Notes: generated by a model from the letters alone, not told the origin. A DNA stretch of 64,000 bases from Xiashengella succiniciproducens (GCF_023674465.1 NZ_CP098400.1:1302001-1366000); one strand, 5' to 3'. Shown: positions 1-9,083, counted from the first letter of the stretch. Made by a program: numbers and translations.

Positions 1-966
1 ACCGGTTAGGTGTATTGGGGGCAGATTGGTTTGGTTAAGTACTAGACTACCCGCACCAAAAACCAAACAGTGGACATTGGTTGCGTCCTTATTAATTTGT
101 TCGAGCGCCTGGATCAATTCATTAAACCCTTTACGGCGGTTGGTAAAGTCAGCAGCGCCAAAACAAAGCACAAAGGCGTTTTCGGGAATGTTGTGTTTTT
201 TTCGGGTTTGCTGCTTGGCTATTGTCGGTTTGAATATATTAAAGTCTATGCTGTAATGGATGGTTTGGAAACTCTTTGCATGCATTAGTATGGTGGATTT
301 TTCTGCTTCACGTGTTATCCATTCACTATCCCCTACAATGTGAAGCTTCTTTTCTTTAAGCGCATTTGCTTTAATTTTATGACTGATGCGGGCTAAATCT
401 GGTTTGTCTTTTGGTCCCAATTGTGGGCACTGATTACATTGCTTCAAATACTTTTGGCATTCCCAACTGTAATGACAACCTGCAGTCATTGGATTCTGAT
501 CATGTAGGGTCCAAATTATTGGGATATGATTGGGAATTGAGTTGAAGAAACTTTCATAATCTATCCACTCGGCAATCCAATTTAGATGAATGATATCTGG
601 CAGTTGCTTAGCAAACCAATTGTAAGGGGTTGAGTAGTATTGATGGGGTGTGCTGAATTGCTCGTAATACTTTGGGCGATGCTTAAGGCTTTTTTGAATG
701 TTTTTGTAATGCTTGCGTGCCTTTATTGAGTGTAATAGCCGTTTAGCAATAGAGGTGTTTAAAGATAAAGGATGTCGTTGGGCGTATTTTTCTTTTGCGA
801 GTTTTTGAAGTTTTTGACCGTTGCTGAGGTCTTGCATATAAAAGAAAGTCCCGTCAATTTCAGGGTAAGTACTAATTAAGTTTTCGAAGGTGTTTATGGC
901 ACCGTAGGCTGCTCCTCCCTGTAGGTAGGTGTTAAAAGTATGTAGTTTTATGTTACCCCTTTTCAT
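1..966 (-). CDS. Glycosyltransferase, group 1 / GT4-like, partial (C-terminus beyond window)
   Basis: The minus-strand frame is open from ATG at 966 to the window edge, giving at least 322 codons. The N-terminal half has the features of WcaC-like GT-B transferases: an early glycine-rich GGAAYGA loop, HLNW near residue 130, then WTLHDQNPMTAGCHY followed by spaced cysteines (C-x5-Y...C..CPQLG). Further on, FGAADFTNRRKGF marks the start of the nucleotide-sugar-binding lobe. The expected role is transfer of a sugar from an NDP-sugar during surface polysaccharide synthesis in the cytoplasm. It overlaps the preceding gene by 14 bases (953-966), which suggests translational coupling. The missing C-terminus prevents any substrate guess. 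Confidence 0.85.
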   Translation of the reverse strand, partial: MKRGNIKLHTFNTYLQGGAAYGAINTFENLISTYPEIDGTFFYMQDLSNGQKLQKLAKEKYAQRHPLSLNTSIAKRLLHSIKARKHYKNIQKSLKHRPKYYEQFSTPHQYYSTPYNWFAKQLPDIIHLNWIAEWIDYESFFNSIPNHIPIIWTLHDQNPMTAGCHYSWECQKYLKQCNQCPQLGPKDKPDLARISHKIKANALKEKKLHIVGDSEWITREAEKSTILMHAKSFQTIHYSIDFNIFKPTIAKQQTRKKHNIPENAFVLCFGAADFTNRRKGFNELIQALEQINKDATNVHCLVFGAGSLVLNQTNLPPIHLTG

Positions 967-1744
967 ATTTCCAATTAGCCCCAAATATGTTTAGGCCAGC
1001 TTTTACAAAGTTCCTAAGTCTTTTTGAAAATGAGTAGGTTTTGGGGTCGTGGCCTTCAAGGCTGTGGCCCCAACCAATGTGAAGTACGGCGTCGTTCTCT
1101 AATACAACCATATAATAGCCTCTTTTTTTATACCAAGAAGAAATTTCGGCCTCACTTTCTGCAATGTTCTTATAGCCCTTGGTGGCAGCATAGTCCTTGA
1201 GCCTGACAACACCTGGATTAAACGAAAAGCAGGACCAGTCCAACTCATGCAGTGGGAGTTGAGTTTTTATGCCTGATTTGTCGAAGTTTTCTGGCATTCT
1301 TACCTTATAGCAAGTCGTCCCAGCTATTTCAAGTCTTTCTTTTTCAATGTCGAGGGGGTGGTTCTTAATATAATCGTGATGAATGCTGCGCAGGTTTACC
1401 TGCTTAAGTTTTGGGTCAGCCTCCAGCATCGCTATTGACTCTTCTATAAAACCCGGCCGGTAAAAAACCCAATCGTCTTCGCAATGGAATATATAGGGGG
1501 TTTTCACATAGCTATAGGCTTTATCTACTGAGGCCAAGAGGCCAATATTCTTTTCATTGAAAATTACTGTAGCTTTTTGTCCATAAATAGATTGAAGTTC
1601 GGTTGCTACAGCCTTGTTGGCAGAGTCTTCTATGATGATAAAGCGATCTTTGGGAAATTGATAGTATTGCCAAAGTGAGTCAATGGTGCGTTGAAGCAGA
1701 TCCAGCCGGCCACAACTTGTTATGACGAGGGTAATGTTGGTCAT
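953..1744 (-). CDS. Family 2 glycosyltransferase (GT-A fold)
   Basis: 263 residues. The N-terminus has the GT2 nucleotide-binding strand (TLVITSCGR..LL..TIDSL), and an acidic metal/nucleotide-binding motif EDDW lies at about residues 89-92 after a YIFHCE strand. This places it with GT-A inverting transferases acting on NDP-sugars in the cytoplasm. No membrane segment is evident. Its ATG directly follows the stop of the upstream GT2 gene, and its 3' end overlaps the next glycosyltransferase, so it sits inside a tightly packed polysaccharide operon. Acceptor and sugar cannot be told from sequence. Confidence 0.85.
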   Translation of the reverse strand: MTNITLVITSCGRLDLLQRTIDSLWQYYQFPKDRFIIIEDSANKAVATELQSIYGQKATVIFNEKNIGLLASVDKAYSYVKTPYIFHCEDDWVFYRPGFIEESIAMLEADPKLKQVNLRSIHHDYIKNHPLDIEKERLEIAGTTCYKVRMPENFDKSGIKTQLPLHELDWSCFSFNPGVVRLKDYAATKGYKNIAESEAEISSWYKKRGYYMVVLENDAVLHIGWGHSLEGHDPKTYSFSKRLRNFVKAGLNIFGANWKYEKG

Positions 1745-2785
1745 TTAATGAAAGTCTTTCAGTGCGTTGTATAAATATTGTTGAAATCGATTTGTTAAAA
1801 GGAAAAGAGCTCCAAACAATGATAATTTTATAAAATTTGACTTTTTTGTTCTGTATAGATTGCTTTTAAATAGGTCTGCAAATGTTGTCAGGAATAGCTC
1901 GATACGTTTTGTTTTGATAATAGTATAAAAGTTAAATGCTACTATTTTTTGAAGATGCGCTATTGCGTCTTCTTTAATTAGACTGTTGCCGGAAATTTGT
2001 TTGAAAATCATGAGCCTGGATTCTACATCAGATAGGACATATTTTATTGATTGGTTTAAGTATGCACCAGTTATGCTGTTTTCATGAGTCCTGACAAATA
2101 TTAAATCCTCATTTAAAATTTTGATTTTCTTGGTAACTAATAAAACTCTTGTAAAAAACTCCACCTCCTGAGCTCTTAGTAGAGTTGTGTTAAACACTCC
2201 AGACCTGTATATTACTTCTCTTCTTATAAGTGTGTTTGGTGTATTTAGCTTCACCTTTTCAGCAACAAAATCGTTAAGATAGTTTGTTGATTGAATGTTG
2301 ACTGGAATTTTACTTAAATGGTGCTCTGCTGGAAATAGCTTGTGTTTGCATATGATTAATTCCACATCGGGGTTTGATTGATATATCTTCACCTTCTTGT
2401 CTAATAAACAAGGGTCCATCAGATCATCGGAATCGAAAAACTGGATAAAATCTCCTTTTGAATTCTCAAATCCAATGTTGCGGCAAGTGTTGGCTCCTTT
2501 GGGGCTAGCTGATCTTAAATGGAAACTGATTCGATCATCTTTGTCAGTGTACTCTTTTATTACATGAATTGTATTATCCGTTGAACCATCATCAACTATT
2601 ATGCATTCCCAATTCGTGTATTTCTGGTTAATGATTGACTGAAGCGTCTCCCCAATTAACGTTTCTCTGTTATAAGAAGGAATGATAATTGAGATTAGAG
2701 GTGTTTGTGAAGTCTCTTTTATGGCTTGCAATTTTTGGAAATTTTTAACTAATTTTTTCTGTGGATTTAAAGCTGTTTTAATCAA
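1745..2785 (-). CDS. Family 2 glycosyltransferase
   Basis: 346 residues with a clear GT2 core: ISIIIPSYNR (about 31-40), CIIVDDGSTDNT (61-72), KGANTCRNIGFENSKGD (96-112) and the metal-binding FDSDD (117-121). It would add a sugar from an NDP donor during O-antigen or capsule assembly. The N-terminal 30 residues before the GT core are lysine-rich. It overlaps the small upstream ORF by 8 bases and abuts the next GT2 gene. A decayed relative of this enzyme lies 0.5-1 kb upstream (3329-3740), matching the KGAN.CRN..F..SKGD..FFDSDDLM segment, so the locus has carried at least two such genes. Base composition is AT-rich, typical of variable surface loci. Confidence 0.88.
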   Translation of the reverse strand: MIKTALNPQKKLVKNFQKLQAIKETSQTPLISIIIPSYNRETLIGETLQSIINQKYTNWECIIVDDGSTDNTIHVIKEYTDKDDRISFHLRSASPKGANTCRNIGFENSKGDFIQFFDSDDLMDPCLLDKKVKIYQSNPDVELIICKHKLFPAEHHLSKIPVNIQSTNYLNDFVAEKVKLNTPNTLIRREVIYRSGVFNTTLLRAQEVEFFTRVLLVTKKIKILNEDLIFVRTHENSITGAYLNQSIKYVLSDVESRLMIFKQISGNSLIKEDAIAHLQKIVAFNFYTIIKTKRIELFLTTFADLFKSNLYRTKKSNFIKLSLFGALFLLTNRFQQYLYNALKDFH

Positions 2786-3002
2786 ATATTTCTTCTATTA
2801 ACGAGCCGGGCAGTTGGAGATACAGCTCAAAAGATTGTTTCATTTCGCCGTCTATTCTCTTAAAGGTGTATTCTGCACCTTCCGGTGGAAGTTTATGGCC
2901 ATCAGCCCCAACCTGGGGCGCGTATTTGGATGCGATAATTTTTTCATACACTCTCGGGTAGGCAGTAAGCCTGATTTTTGATCCAATAGCGTGCATGGGC
3001 AT
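2778..3002 (-). CDS. Small unrecognised ORF in polysaccharide locus
   Basis: 74 codons. I do not recognise a family. The product mixes charged and aromatic residues (R-V-Y-E-K-I-I, L-Q-L-P-G-S-L) with no signal peptide, membrane helix or cysteine. Its ATG overlaps the stop of an upstream open stretch (TAATG at 2999-3003), and its 3' end overlaps the next GT2 gene by 8 bases. This coupling is what a translated operon member would show. It could instead be the surviving C-terminal piece of a larger gene broken in the decay zone just upstream. Expression is plausible, function unknown. Confidence 0.45.
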   Translation of the reverse strand: MPMHAIGSKIRLTAYPRVYEKIIASKYAPQVGADGHKLPPEGAEYTFKRIDGEMKQSFELYLQLPGSLIEEIFD

Positions 3003-3170
3003 TATTTTCTGCTTTCTACAAATTCAATCATTTGATCTTGCACTTGCTCAATAAAAGAGGAAAGTTCGCCTAAGTTGTTATTGTCAGTTCTTTGATAGGT
3101 TTTATGTTTTGCGCTTAGTTTTTGAAAGTGAGCATATAATGGCTCAGCCACAGGAAGCTGTAAAGGACGG
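3000..3170 (-). pseudogene. Unidentified gene remnant upstream of the small ORF
   Basis: Read on the minus strand, this stretch encodes about 55 residues (…PLYAHFQKLSAKHKTYQRT…QVQDQMIEFVESRK) ending in TAA that overlaps the next ATG. Upstream in the same frame is a TGA, preceded by a further plausible stretch (…IFHWADVRIYGHVETES). The pattern suggests a gene disabled by a nonsense change, or a 3' fragment left after rearrangement. I do not recognise the family. It belongs to the same decay zone as the GT2 and IS3 relics. Confidence 0.35.
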
Positions 3171-3328
3171 CTTCACGATTCTGTTTCAACATGACCGTAA
3201 ATGCGCACATCCGCCCAGTGGAAGATTGAGTTCGGCTCAACTTTCTAGCCGTAAATAAAGGATTTTGAAGGGACAAAAAACTTGCAAAAGTATTTAAGTC
3301 TGATTGTAAGTATAGTTTGAGCCGTAGT

Positions 3329-3740
3329 TATTTTGTTTCCTTTATCATTTTGGATAATAAGTCATCTTTTCGAGACCAAAACACCTCCTCGTCATCACCT
3401 GCCCAAACTTCCAAAGTTCTTAATTCATATCCTTTTATTTTTTTAGTATCACGCACTTTTACGAGGCTCGTTCATCTTTATTTTTACAATTGCCTATGTA
3501 AAGAATATCAATTCACTAGTATTAGCAAATCTTTATGCATTAAGTCATCAGAGTCAAAGAATTAGATGTAGTCTCCTTTGGATTTTATAAAGCCCAAATT
3601 ACGACAACTATTTGCCCCTTTGAGCAGTTCTTCTCTTACGTAGTGAGAGATGCAAGGGTCTTTTATTTTTAATATTCAGCTAATGTTGAAGACTTGCCAT
3701 TTTTCAGACAAACTAAAAGCAGGCTTTTTTCTCTTTGTGT
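3329..3740 (-). pseudogene. Decayed family 2 glycosyltransferase
   Basis: On the minus strand one frame reads …KDPCISHYVREELLKGANSCRN, then LGFIKSKGDYI, a stop, and FFDSDDLMHKDLL. This is the same order of motifs as the intact GT2 at 1745-2785 (KGANTCRN, FENSKGDF, FFDSDDLM). After further stops it recovers as KVRDTKKIKGYELRTLEVWAGDDEEVFW, a plausible C-terminal GT2 portion. The DDGSTD part near the N-terminus appears deleted. Several in-frame stops show that it is not functional. It is a relic of a second GT2 gene, evidence of turnover in the locus. Boundaries are approximate. Confidence 0.8.
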
Positions 3741-3807
3741 CATATTTTCTATTGCATTTTCAGCGAGCTGAGAGGTTCTGTTAAGGAAGGCTGAGGGACT
3801 ATGCCGT

Positions 3808-4243
3808 TTATATATCCTTGATGGGTTTTAGCAGCGAGCTTCCTTTGCAGTCTGAAATATGGCCGATATTTTCACCTCTTATGTAATCCAACAGAGACAT
3901 TCCTCACAATGATTTCTGTGGATGATTTCAGTTTAAGTCATCCATCCACTCTGAGGCAAGACACCTAACCTCGGATAAATTATTAAACATGTAATCGTCA
4001 AAAACACGCATAGACCTTCTCTGTGCCAAATCTTGCAATTTCTCGATTATCTCACCATCATTGAGATTGCTCTTATAATACCACACACAGCAAAACATCC
4101 ATACCCGAATACTTCATCAGCCAACTATATAATGTCGTTCTGGCTATACCATGCTCCCTACATAGGGTTTGAACTTATATGCCACTTTCATTATCATTGA
4201 GAATCTATACTATCAGATTCTCTGTAAATCTTGATTTATTCAT
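3808..4243 (-). pseudogene. IS3-family transposase relic (OrfA start joined to OrfB end)
   Basis: A minus-strand ATG at 4243 opens MNKSRFTENLIV, followed after a stop by LCREHGIARTTLYSWLMKYSGM, the helix-turn-helix of IS3-family OrfA. A little downstream are EIIEKLQDLAQRRSMRVFDDY and then LASEWMDDLN, a stop, NHPQKSL, a stop, GMSLLDYI, which is the C-terminal part of OrfB. The whole relic is only about 436 bases against about 1.2 kb for a complete element, so a large internal deletion removed the DDE core. Multiple stops confirm inactivity. Terminal repeats could not be fixed. Confidence 0.8.
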
Positions 4244-4387
4244 TGCTCTTCTTTGACTGTCTAAGGTTTATAGTTTGTCTATTTTATAACAGTCTGATTT
4301 CTGGGGAAGGCTACAGCTACATTCGCAGCACATTTCTATCCATCCGATAATATCTAATGTGTACATTTAAGTAATTTTCACCCTAAT

Positions 4388-5335
4388 CTATACAGGAAAG
4401 GTTGACTTCAGAATGTTTATGTTATCTGGTTTGGAAAAATCAAGGTTGAAGATATCTTTATGCTTATGTATTTCTTCCTTACTCCAATTCCACCACTCTA
4501 GCCTCAAAAGGGTATCAATAACATCTGTGTCAAAACGATACCTGATTATTTTGGCCGGTGAGCCCCCTACTATTGAATAAGGAGGCACATAACAATTTAC
4601 AACAGAATTTGCTGCTATTATTGCGCCAGTTGAAATGTGAGCCCCTGATAGTATTACAGAATGGGCTCCTATCCAAACATCGTTCTCTACAACAATGTCA
4701 CCTTTCGAGTTTATGTCCTTATCTATACTCTGTCCGAATAAATGTTGATTAATAAAGTAAGTGGATAGTTTATTGGTATAATGTGAGTATTCCTGAAATG
4801 AGACATTCCGAGCAATAGAGCAAAACGAACCAATTTTTACTTTATTAATTCTTGAAAAAATATCAAAGTTTGGTCCACTTATACTTGAGTAGCGTCCTAT
4901 GTCAACATTTCCAGAGATGTTTACTTGTGGTCCAAATATCCTCAGATGTTCTTTGCAAGTAAAATCTCCATTGATATTTGCACCATTTATTAGACTTTCT
5001 TTTCCTATATTTATAGTACCACATAACTTTGAGCTAAGGATTTGGCTTGAATCATTTATGTGTATTTTACCATGGACCTCAGAATCTATGATCTCACAAC
5101 TTTCTCCAACATAAGTATTCCCTATAACTGATGATTGAAATAGCTTAGTGTGCTTATCAATTGTTACATTTCTACTTATGTATGTGCCCTTAATTGCGAC
5201 ATGAGCACCAAGTTTAATACCAATTAGGTGAAAGCAATTACATATTGAAAACTTATAAAGTAGATGCAACGTGTAAAGCACTAAATGCTTAACAAGTCTA
5301 GTGGGACTTAATATAAAGTTTGTTATTCTATTCAT
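4388..5335 (-). CDS. Hexapeptide-repeat (left-handed beta-helix) acyltransferase
   Basis: 315 residues. The middle is a run of imperfect hexapeptide turns (ISRNVTIDKHTKLF…SVIGNTYVGESCEI…). The C-terminal part carries the CatB/xenobiotic-acetyltransferase-type block: VVENDVWIGAHSVILSGAHISTG, then PPYSIVGGSPAKIIRYRF. Such enzymes use acetyl-CoA or another acyl-CoA to O- or N-acylate sugars and act as trimers in the cytoplasm. A short hydrophobic stretch near residues 15-40 might give membrane proximity. It overlaps the upstream transferase gene by 8 bases. The likely role is acyl decoration of the surface polysaccharide made by this locus. Confidence 0.85.
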   Translation of the reverse strand: MNRITNFILSPTRLVKHLVLYTLHLLYKFSICNCFHLIGIKLGAHVAIKGTYISRNVTIDKHTKLFQSSVIGNTYVGESCEIIDSEVHGKIHINDSSQILSSKLCGTINIGKESLINGANINGDFTCKEHLRIFGPQVNISGNVDIGRYSSISGPNFDIFSRINKVKIGSFCSIARNVSFQEYSHYTNKLSTYFINQHLFGQSIDKDINSKGDIVVENDVWIGAHSVILSGAHISTGAIIAANSVVNCYVPPYSIVGGSPAKIIRYRFDTDVIDTLLRLEWWNWSKEEIHKHKDIFNLDFSKPDNINILKSTFPV

Positions 5336-6842
5336 TAATTTCCATAAATGTTTTTATACTCATACATGGATGTATATAACCAGTTGTATCTTGACAATTT
5401 TCTGAGATAACAGATCTTATGAGATTCGCAAATTCGATATGGTCATTTGACAAAAAAGGAATCACATCTCCTTGGTTAATTAGATTTGTGAAGAACGAAA
5501 TGCCTCTTTCATCTATAACGATAGTCTTTATTCCCATAAGTGCAGCCTCTATTGTCACTCCTGAGAAAAAAGTTACATTTACAGCAGTCTTCGATAATAC
5601 TGCTGGTAATGGATACAGGTCTGATTTATGAATATCAAAATTACTAATCTTATTTACTTCAAGGAGCTCCTTAATGTCCAATGAAATATTATTCATTCGA
5701 GGATGAAGGCGAATTATCCAATGCAAATCTTCCGTTTCTTTTATTGTTCGAATAAGAAACCCTGGGAAAGCATCTTCAAGTGGAAAAGTTTGCAAAGCAT
5801 AAAGAATGATTGGTTTACAATTGGTTTCTAATTTGAATTTAAATAGCCCTAACCTCCAAGCCTCCAGCCATGGATGTCCTCCAACAATCGCTTGATGCCT
5901 ACTACTATTCCAATCTTTTATTACAATTGTTGATTCTTGATCCCAGCACCAGAAAACATCTGGTAATGTATTATATCCCATTGGAGGCACTTTGGAATAT
6001 GCCGCAAACGCTGGATGATATTTTGATTGTGGACCATGTTGTACTTCTATGGTTTTGATATTGTGCGCCTTTGCTGCAGCGTAGATTGCGAAATTTGGGA
6101 TGGAATAATAGCATAGGGTATATACTACTTTTACCTTATGTGTATCAAAATACTTATTCCAAAATAAATATTGACTTAATAGTAGGTTAAGTATTCTTAC
6201 TGTGTTTGGGGATTTTATGTATGATACGAATTCATTAGCGACTTCAGAATAGCCATTATCCACTACCTGATCTTTAGTAAAATCTAGCAACTGTTCCCAA
6301 CGATTTAGTTCAGTTATCAAATTCCTTTCTAGATTATGACCTTTTATAACTTTATTTAAGTCTACTACCTTTTCCTTTGCGGGATATCTATTCTTTGTAT
6401 TATAACCATCGTATTCAAAAACAAGGTAGTTGTTTAATTTTGATTGCTCAATTAGTGGGTCAAAGAATCGATTATATACGGTTCCATTTAGCATTACTCT
6501 ATGTGAATGTGCTCCAAGGAAGATATACTTCGTGTCAAAATTTGAAATAGTCATCCTGTAGTACCTTCTTGCCCAAATGTCTTCTATGTATAATGCAATT
6601 CTATGCAGTTTATTTCTTACACCGTAGTAAAAATATCTTATGGTTTTTGTTATTAAAGACGGATTCTTTGATTTCTCGTTATACTTATTGTTTATATAAC
6701 AGGTCTCGTTTTGACTCAGTAACTTAAAAGCATAACTTATGCGAATAACTGGCCACAGGTCTATTCCATTAATATTCCACTTGTCCACTTCATATATTTC
6801 TTCTAGTCGATGAAGAATTTCTATTATTTCTTCTCTATTCAT
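5328..6842 (-). CDS. Capsule/surface polysaccharide transferase-like protein
   Basis: 504 residues from the ATG at 6842. A longer frame begins with TTG at 6863, but the ATG followed by NREEIIEIL is the likelier start. The central region has IKTIEVQHGPQSKYHPAFAAY and VFWCWDQES…IVGGHPWLE. The C-terminal half has WIIRLHPRMN and FFSGVTIEAALMGIKTIVID. These are the features of the GT-B-like superfamily of capsule polysaccharide and CDP-glycerol-type polymerases, where the late E-A-x-x-x-G segment contacts the donor. It lacks a signal peptide. It sits directly downstream of the ABC exporter, consistent with assembly or modification of the exported glycan. Donor unknown. Confidence 0.65.
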   Translation of the reverse strand: MNREEIIEILHRLEEIYEVDKWNINGIDLWPVIRISYAFKLLSQNETCYINNKYNEKSKNPSLITKTIRYFYYGVRNKLHRIALYIEDIWARRYYRMTISNFDTKYIFLGAHSHRVMLNGTVYNRFFDPLIEQSKLNNYLVFEYDGYNTKNRYPAKEKVVDLNKVIKGHNLERNLITELNRWEQLLDFTKDQVVDNGYSEVANEFVSYIKSPNTVRILNLLLSQYLFWNKYFDTHKVKVVYTLCYYSIPNFAIYAAAKAHNIKTIEVQHGPQSKYHPAFAAYSKVPPMGYNTLPDVFWCWDQESTIVIKDWNSSRHQAIVGGHPWLEAWRLGLFKFKLETNCKPIILYALQTFPLEDAFPGFLIRTIKETEDLHWIIRLHPRMNNISLDIKELLEVNKISNFDIHKSDLYPLPAVLSKTAVNVTFFSGVTIEAALMGIKTIVIDERGISFFTNLINQGDVIPFLSNDHIEFANLIRSVISENCQDTTGYIHPCMSIKTFMEINE

Positions 6843-6953
6843 GAAGCATGTATATAAAGACAATGTGATTTAACAAGATTTTATTTCAGATTGTGTTTGT
6901 TATTATAGAAAACCGTACTATTCAAACCATTCTTTATTCTGTATTATTCTGTC

Positions 6954-8231
6954 CTACTGAAGCTTAGTGAGTTCCCATTTTGTCATGGGCATTATTAGTC
7001 CCCCACGATGAGAAGTATGATTTGTAGTCGTTGTGTCGATAAGAGAAAAAGCAAACCCTTCAATTCTATCAAATATTTCTACTCTTGGTACTCCTGCACC
7101 AACTCTAAACTGGTAATTCCCTTTGTTTAACATCTGGATAGGAATTTCAACAGAAGTCTCATATAATCCAGGAACTCTATAGCCTAGGTGTTCAATAAAA
7201 GTATCTGTATCCTCCATACACATTAAATGGAGGCCTGTAGAAGTGTGTACATTAAGTGAAATATTTACACCTCTAATTTTTTCCCTTACAACATATTTGA
7301 TATGGACAAAGAGCCTTTCATGTGTTTCAAAATCTGTTTTTATTTTTCCAGTTCCATCTGTAGCTTTTACTTCTTGAATCTGAATAGGCTTTCCATTGTC
7401 TGAATTACATATCCATCTATTATCTTGTAGTGTATTTATTTCATAGTACTTTTCGATAGCGCTAGGAGTATCAGCATCGAAAATGTTTTCTCCATTTTTC
7501 AATACAATACACCTATGTGTAAGTGTCTGCACACTCGCCATATTATGACTGACAAACAACACTGTCCTTCCATCGTTTGTGCTCACATCCTGCATCTTTC
7601 CGATGGCCTTTTTTTGAAATTCTGCATCGCCAACGGCAAGGACTTCGTCTACGACTAAGATTTCAGGCTCGAGGTGGGCGGCGATGGCGAAGCCGAGGCG
7701 GACGGTCATGCCGGAGCTGTAGCGTTTGGTGGGGGTGTCGAGGTATTTGGCTACGCCGGCAAATTCTACTATTTCGTCGAGTTTGCGGTCGATTTCCCAA
7801 CGGCGCATGCCCATGATGGTACCGTTCATGTAGATGTTTTCGCGGCCGGTCATTTCGGGATGGAAGCCGGTGCCTACTTCTAAAAGGGAGGCTAGCCGAC
7901 CTTTTACTTTGATGCTGCCGGTGGTAGGCGAGGTAACTCGACTTAGTATCTTAAGTAGTGTTGATTTGCCTGCGCCATTCTTGCCGATAATACCAAGTAC
8001 CTCTCCTTGTTGGACTTCGAGATTTATATCACGCAAGGCGCTTATGTGCTCACCTTTTTGGGCTCTTTGGGTACGGTCATTTACCTGTCCAATTTTTGCA
8101 TAAGGGTCTTCCTTACCCAACACATTCATCTGCCAAAACCTGTTAAGGTCGTGGGCAAGAGTGCCAGTTCCAACTTCTCCCAGACGGTAAACTTTGGAGA
8201 GGTTTTCTATCTTAATTACAGGTTTACTCAT
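6954..8231 (-). CDS. wzt: Wzt: ATP-binding subunit of O-antigen/capsule ABC exporter
   Basis: 425 residues. The ATPase domain has Walker A GKNGAGKST (83-91), signature SSGM (172-175), Walker B ILVVDE (191-196) and H-loop His229, in the TagH/KpsT/Wzt subfamily. Residues from about 285 form an extra beta-rich C-terminal domain, the Wzt carbohydrate-binding module that in E. coli O8/O9a recognises the capped polymer end. With the Wzm permease 6 bases upstream it forms the exporter moving the undecaprenyl-linked polymer across the inner membrane. Composition is mosaic: part of the ATPase domain (about 7640-7900) is GC-rich, while the C-terminal module is AT-rich, as if the specificity domain were exchanged separately. 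Confidence 0.92.
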   Translation of the reverse strand: MSKPVIKIENLSKVYRLGEVGTGTLAHDLNRFWQMNVLGKEDPYAKIGQVNDRTQRAQKGEHISALRDINLEVQQGEVLGIIGKNGAGKSTLLKILSRVTSPTTGSIKVKGRLASLLEVGTGFHPEMTGRENIYMNGTIMGMRRWEIDRKLDEIVEFAGVAKYLDTPTKRYSSGMTVRLGFAIAAHLEPEILVVDEVLAVGDAEFQKKAIGKMQDVSTNDGRTVLFVSHNMASVQTLTHRCIVLKNGENIFDADTPSAIEKYYEINTLQDNRWICNSDNGKPIQIQEVKATDGTGKIKTDFETHERLFVHIKYVVREKIRGVNISLNVHTSTGLHLMCMEDTDTFIEHLGYRVPGLYETSVEIPIQMLNKGNYQFRVGAGVPRVEIFDRIEGFAFSLIDTTTTNHTSHRGGLIMPMTKWELTKLQ

Positions 8232-8237
8232 TATCTG

Positions 8238-9083
8238 TTATACAGTATCAATAAAGTTACGCTCAGTCTTGTGGAATACTATCATACCAAGGAATAGAGC
8301 TACCAATGCAAATCCAAGACTATATGCTAATCCGGTTAAACTGAACTCCCCCGCACCAAGAAAACTATACTTAAAGCTCTCAACAATCGGGCTTAATGGA
8401 TTTAATTGTAGTATCATCTTGAATTTACCTTCGGGTATAGTACTCATTGGATATATTACCGGAGTGGCATACATAAGTAATTGTACTCCAAATGTGATAA
8501 GGAACTTCAAGTCCCTATATTTAGTCGTCATACTTGTAAACAAGATACCCAACCCCAATCCTGTCATTGACATAATCAGTACATAAAAAGGAATCAATGC
8601 AATTGTCCAATTCGGTTGAACGACTCCAGGGTCATTAATTAGGTAATAAGCATATACCAAAAGAAAGAAACAGAGCTGGATAAAAAACTTAATTAGCCCG
8701 CTTATTACTTTACTCAAAGGCATAATAAGTCTGGGAAAGTAAACCTTACCAAAGATTTGGGAGTTTTGCATAAAGGTATCACTGGTTTGCGTGAAACTCT
8801 CAGAGAAATAGTTCCAAATCACAATCCCACTCAGGTAGAATAGAGCCATTGGAGTTCCATCAGTACTGATTTTAGCTATATTCCCAAATACTACTATGTA
8901 AGTTATTGTTGTTAGAATAGGTTGAACTACAAACCAGATTGGTCCTAAGACGGTCTGTTTATATACTGTTATTACATCTCGTTTGACGAACATCAACAGC
9001 AAATCCCTGTATTGCCAAATCTCCTTAAAATTTATATCAAAGGCATGTCGCTTTGGGCGGATGATCAGATCGTAATCGCTCAT
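8238..9083 (-). CDS. wzm: Wzm: permease of O-antigen/capsule ABC exporter
   Basis: 281 residues with about six membrane segments and the ABC-2 permease pattern: an amphipathic N-terminal segment (WQYRDLLLMFVKRDV), TVLGPIWFVVQPILTTITYIVVFG in the first helices, and the late LLMYATPVIYPMSTIPE loop followed by LNPLSPIVESFKY. This is the TagG/KpsM/Wzm family. It pairs with the Wzt ATPase encoded 6 bases downstream to export lipid-linked polysaccharide. It is the first gene of the minus-strand cluster, so the locus promoter probably lies in 9084-9380, although I could not identify boxes there. Confidence 0.92.
   Translation of the reverse strand: MSDYDLIIRPKRHAFDINFKEIWQYRDLLLMFVKRDVITVYKQTVLGPIWFVVQPILTTITYIVVFGNIAKISTDGTPMALFYLSGIVIWNYFSESFTQTSDTFMQNSQIFGKVYFPRLIMPLSKVISGLIKFFIQLCFFLLVYAYYLINDPGVVQPNWTIALIPFYVLIMSMTGLGLGILFTSMTTKYRDLKFLITFGVQLLMYATPVIYPMSTIPEGKFKMILQLNPLSPIVESFKYSFLGAGEFSLTGLAYSLGFALVALFLGMIVFHKTERNFIDTV

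Noticed and set aside
6843-6863. TTG start extending the capsule transferase by 7 residues
   Set aside because: The ATG at 6842 gives a more typical helical N-terminus, and no ribosome site favours the TTG.
7577-7883. Long plus-strand frames opposite wzt
   Set aside because: They arise from the GC-rich part of wzt in antisense; the wzt ATPase motifs on the minus strand are unambiguous.
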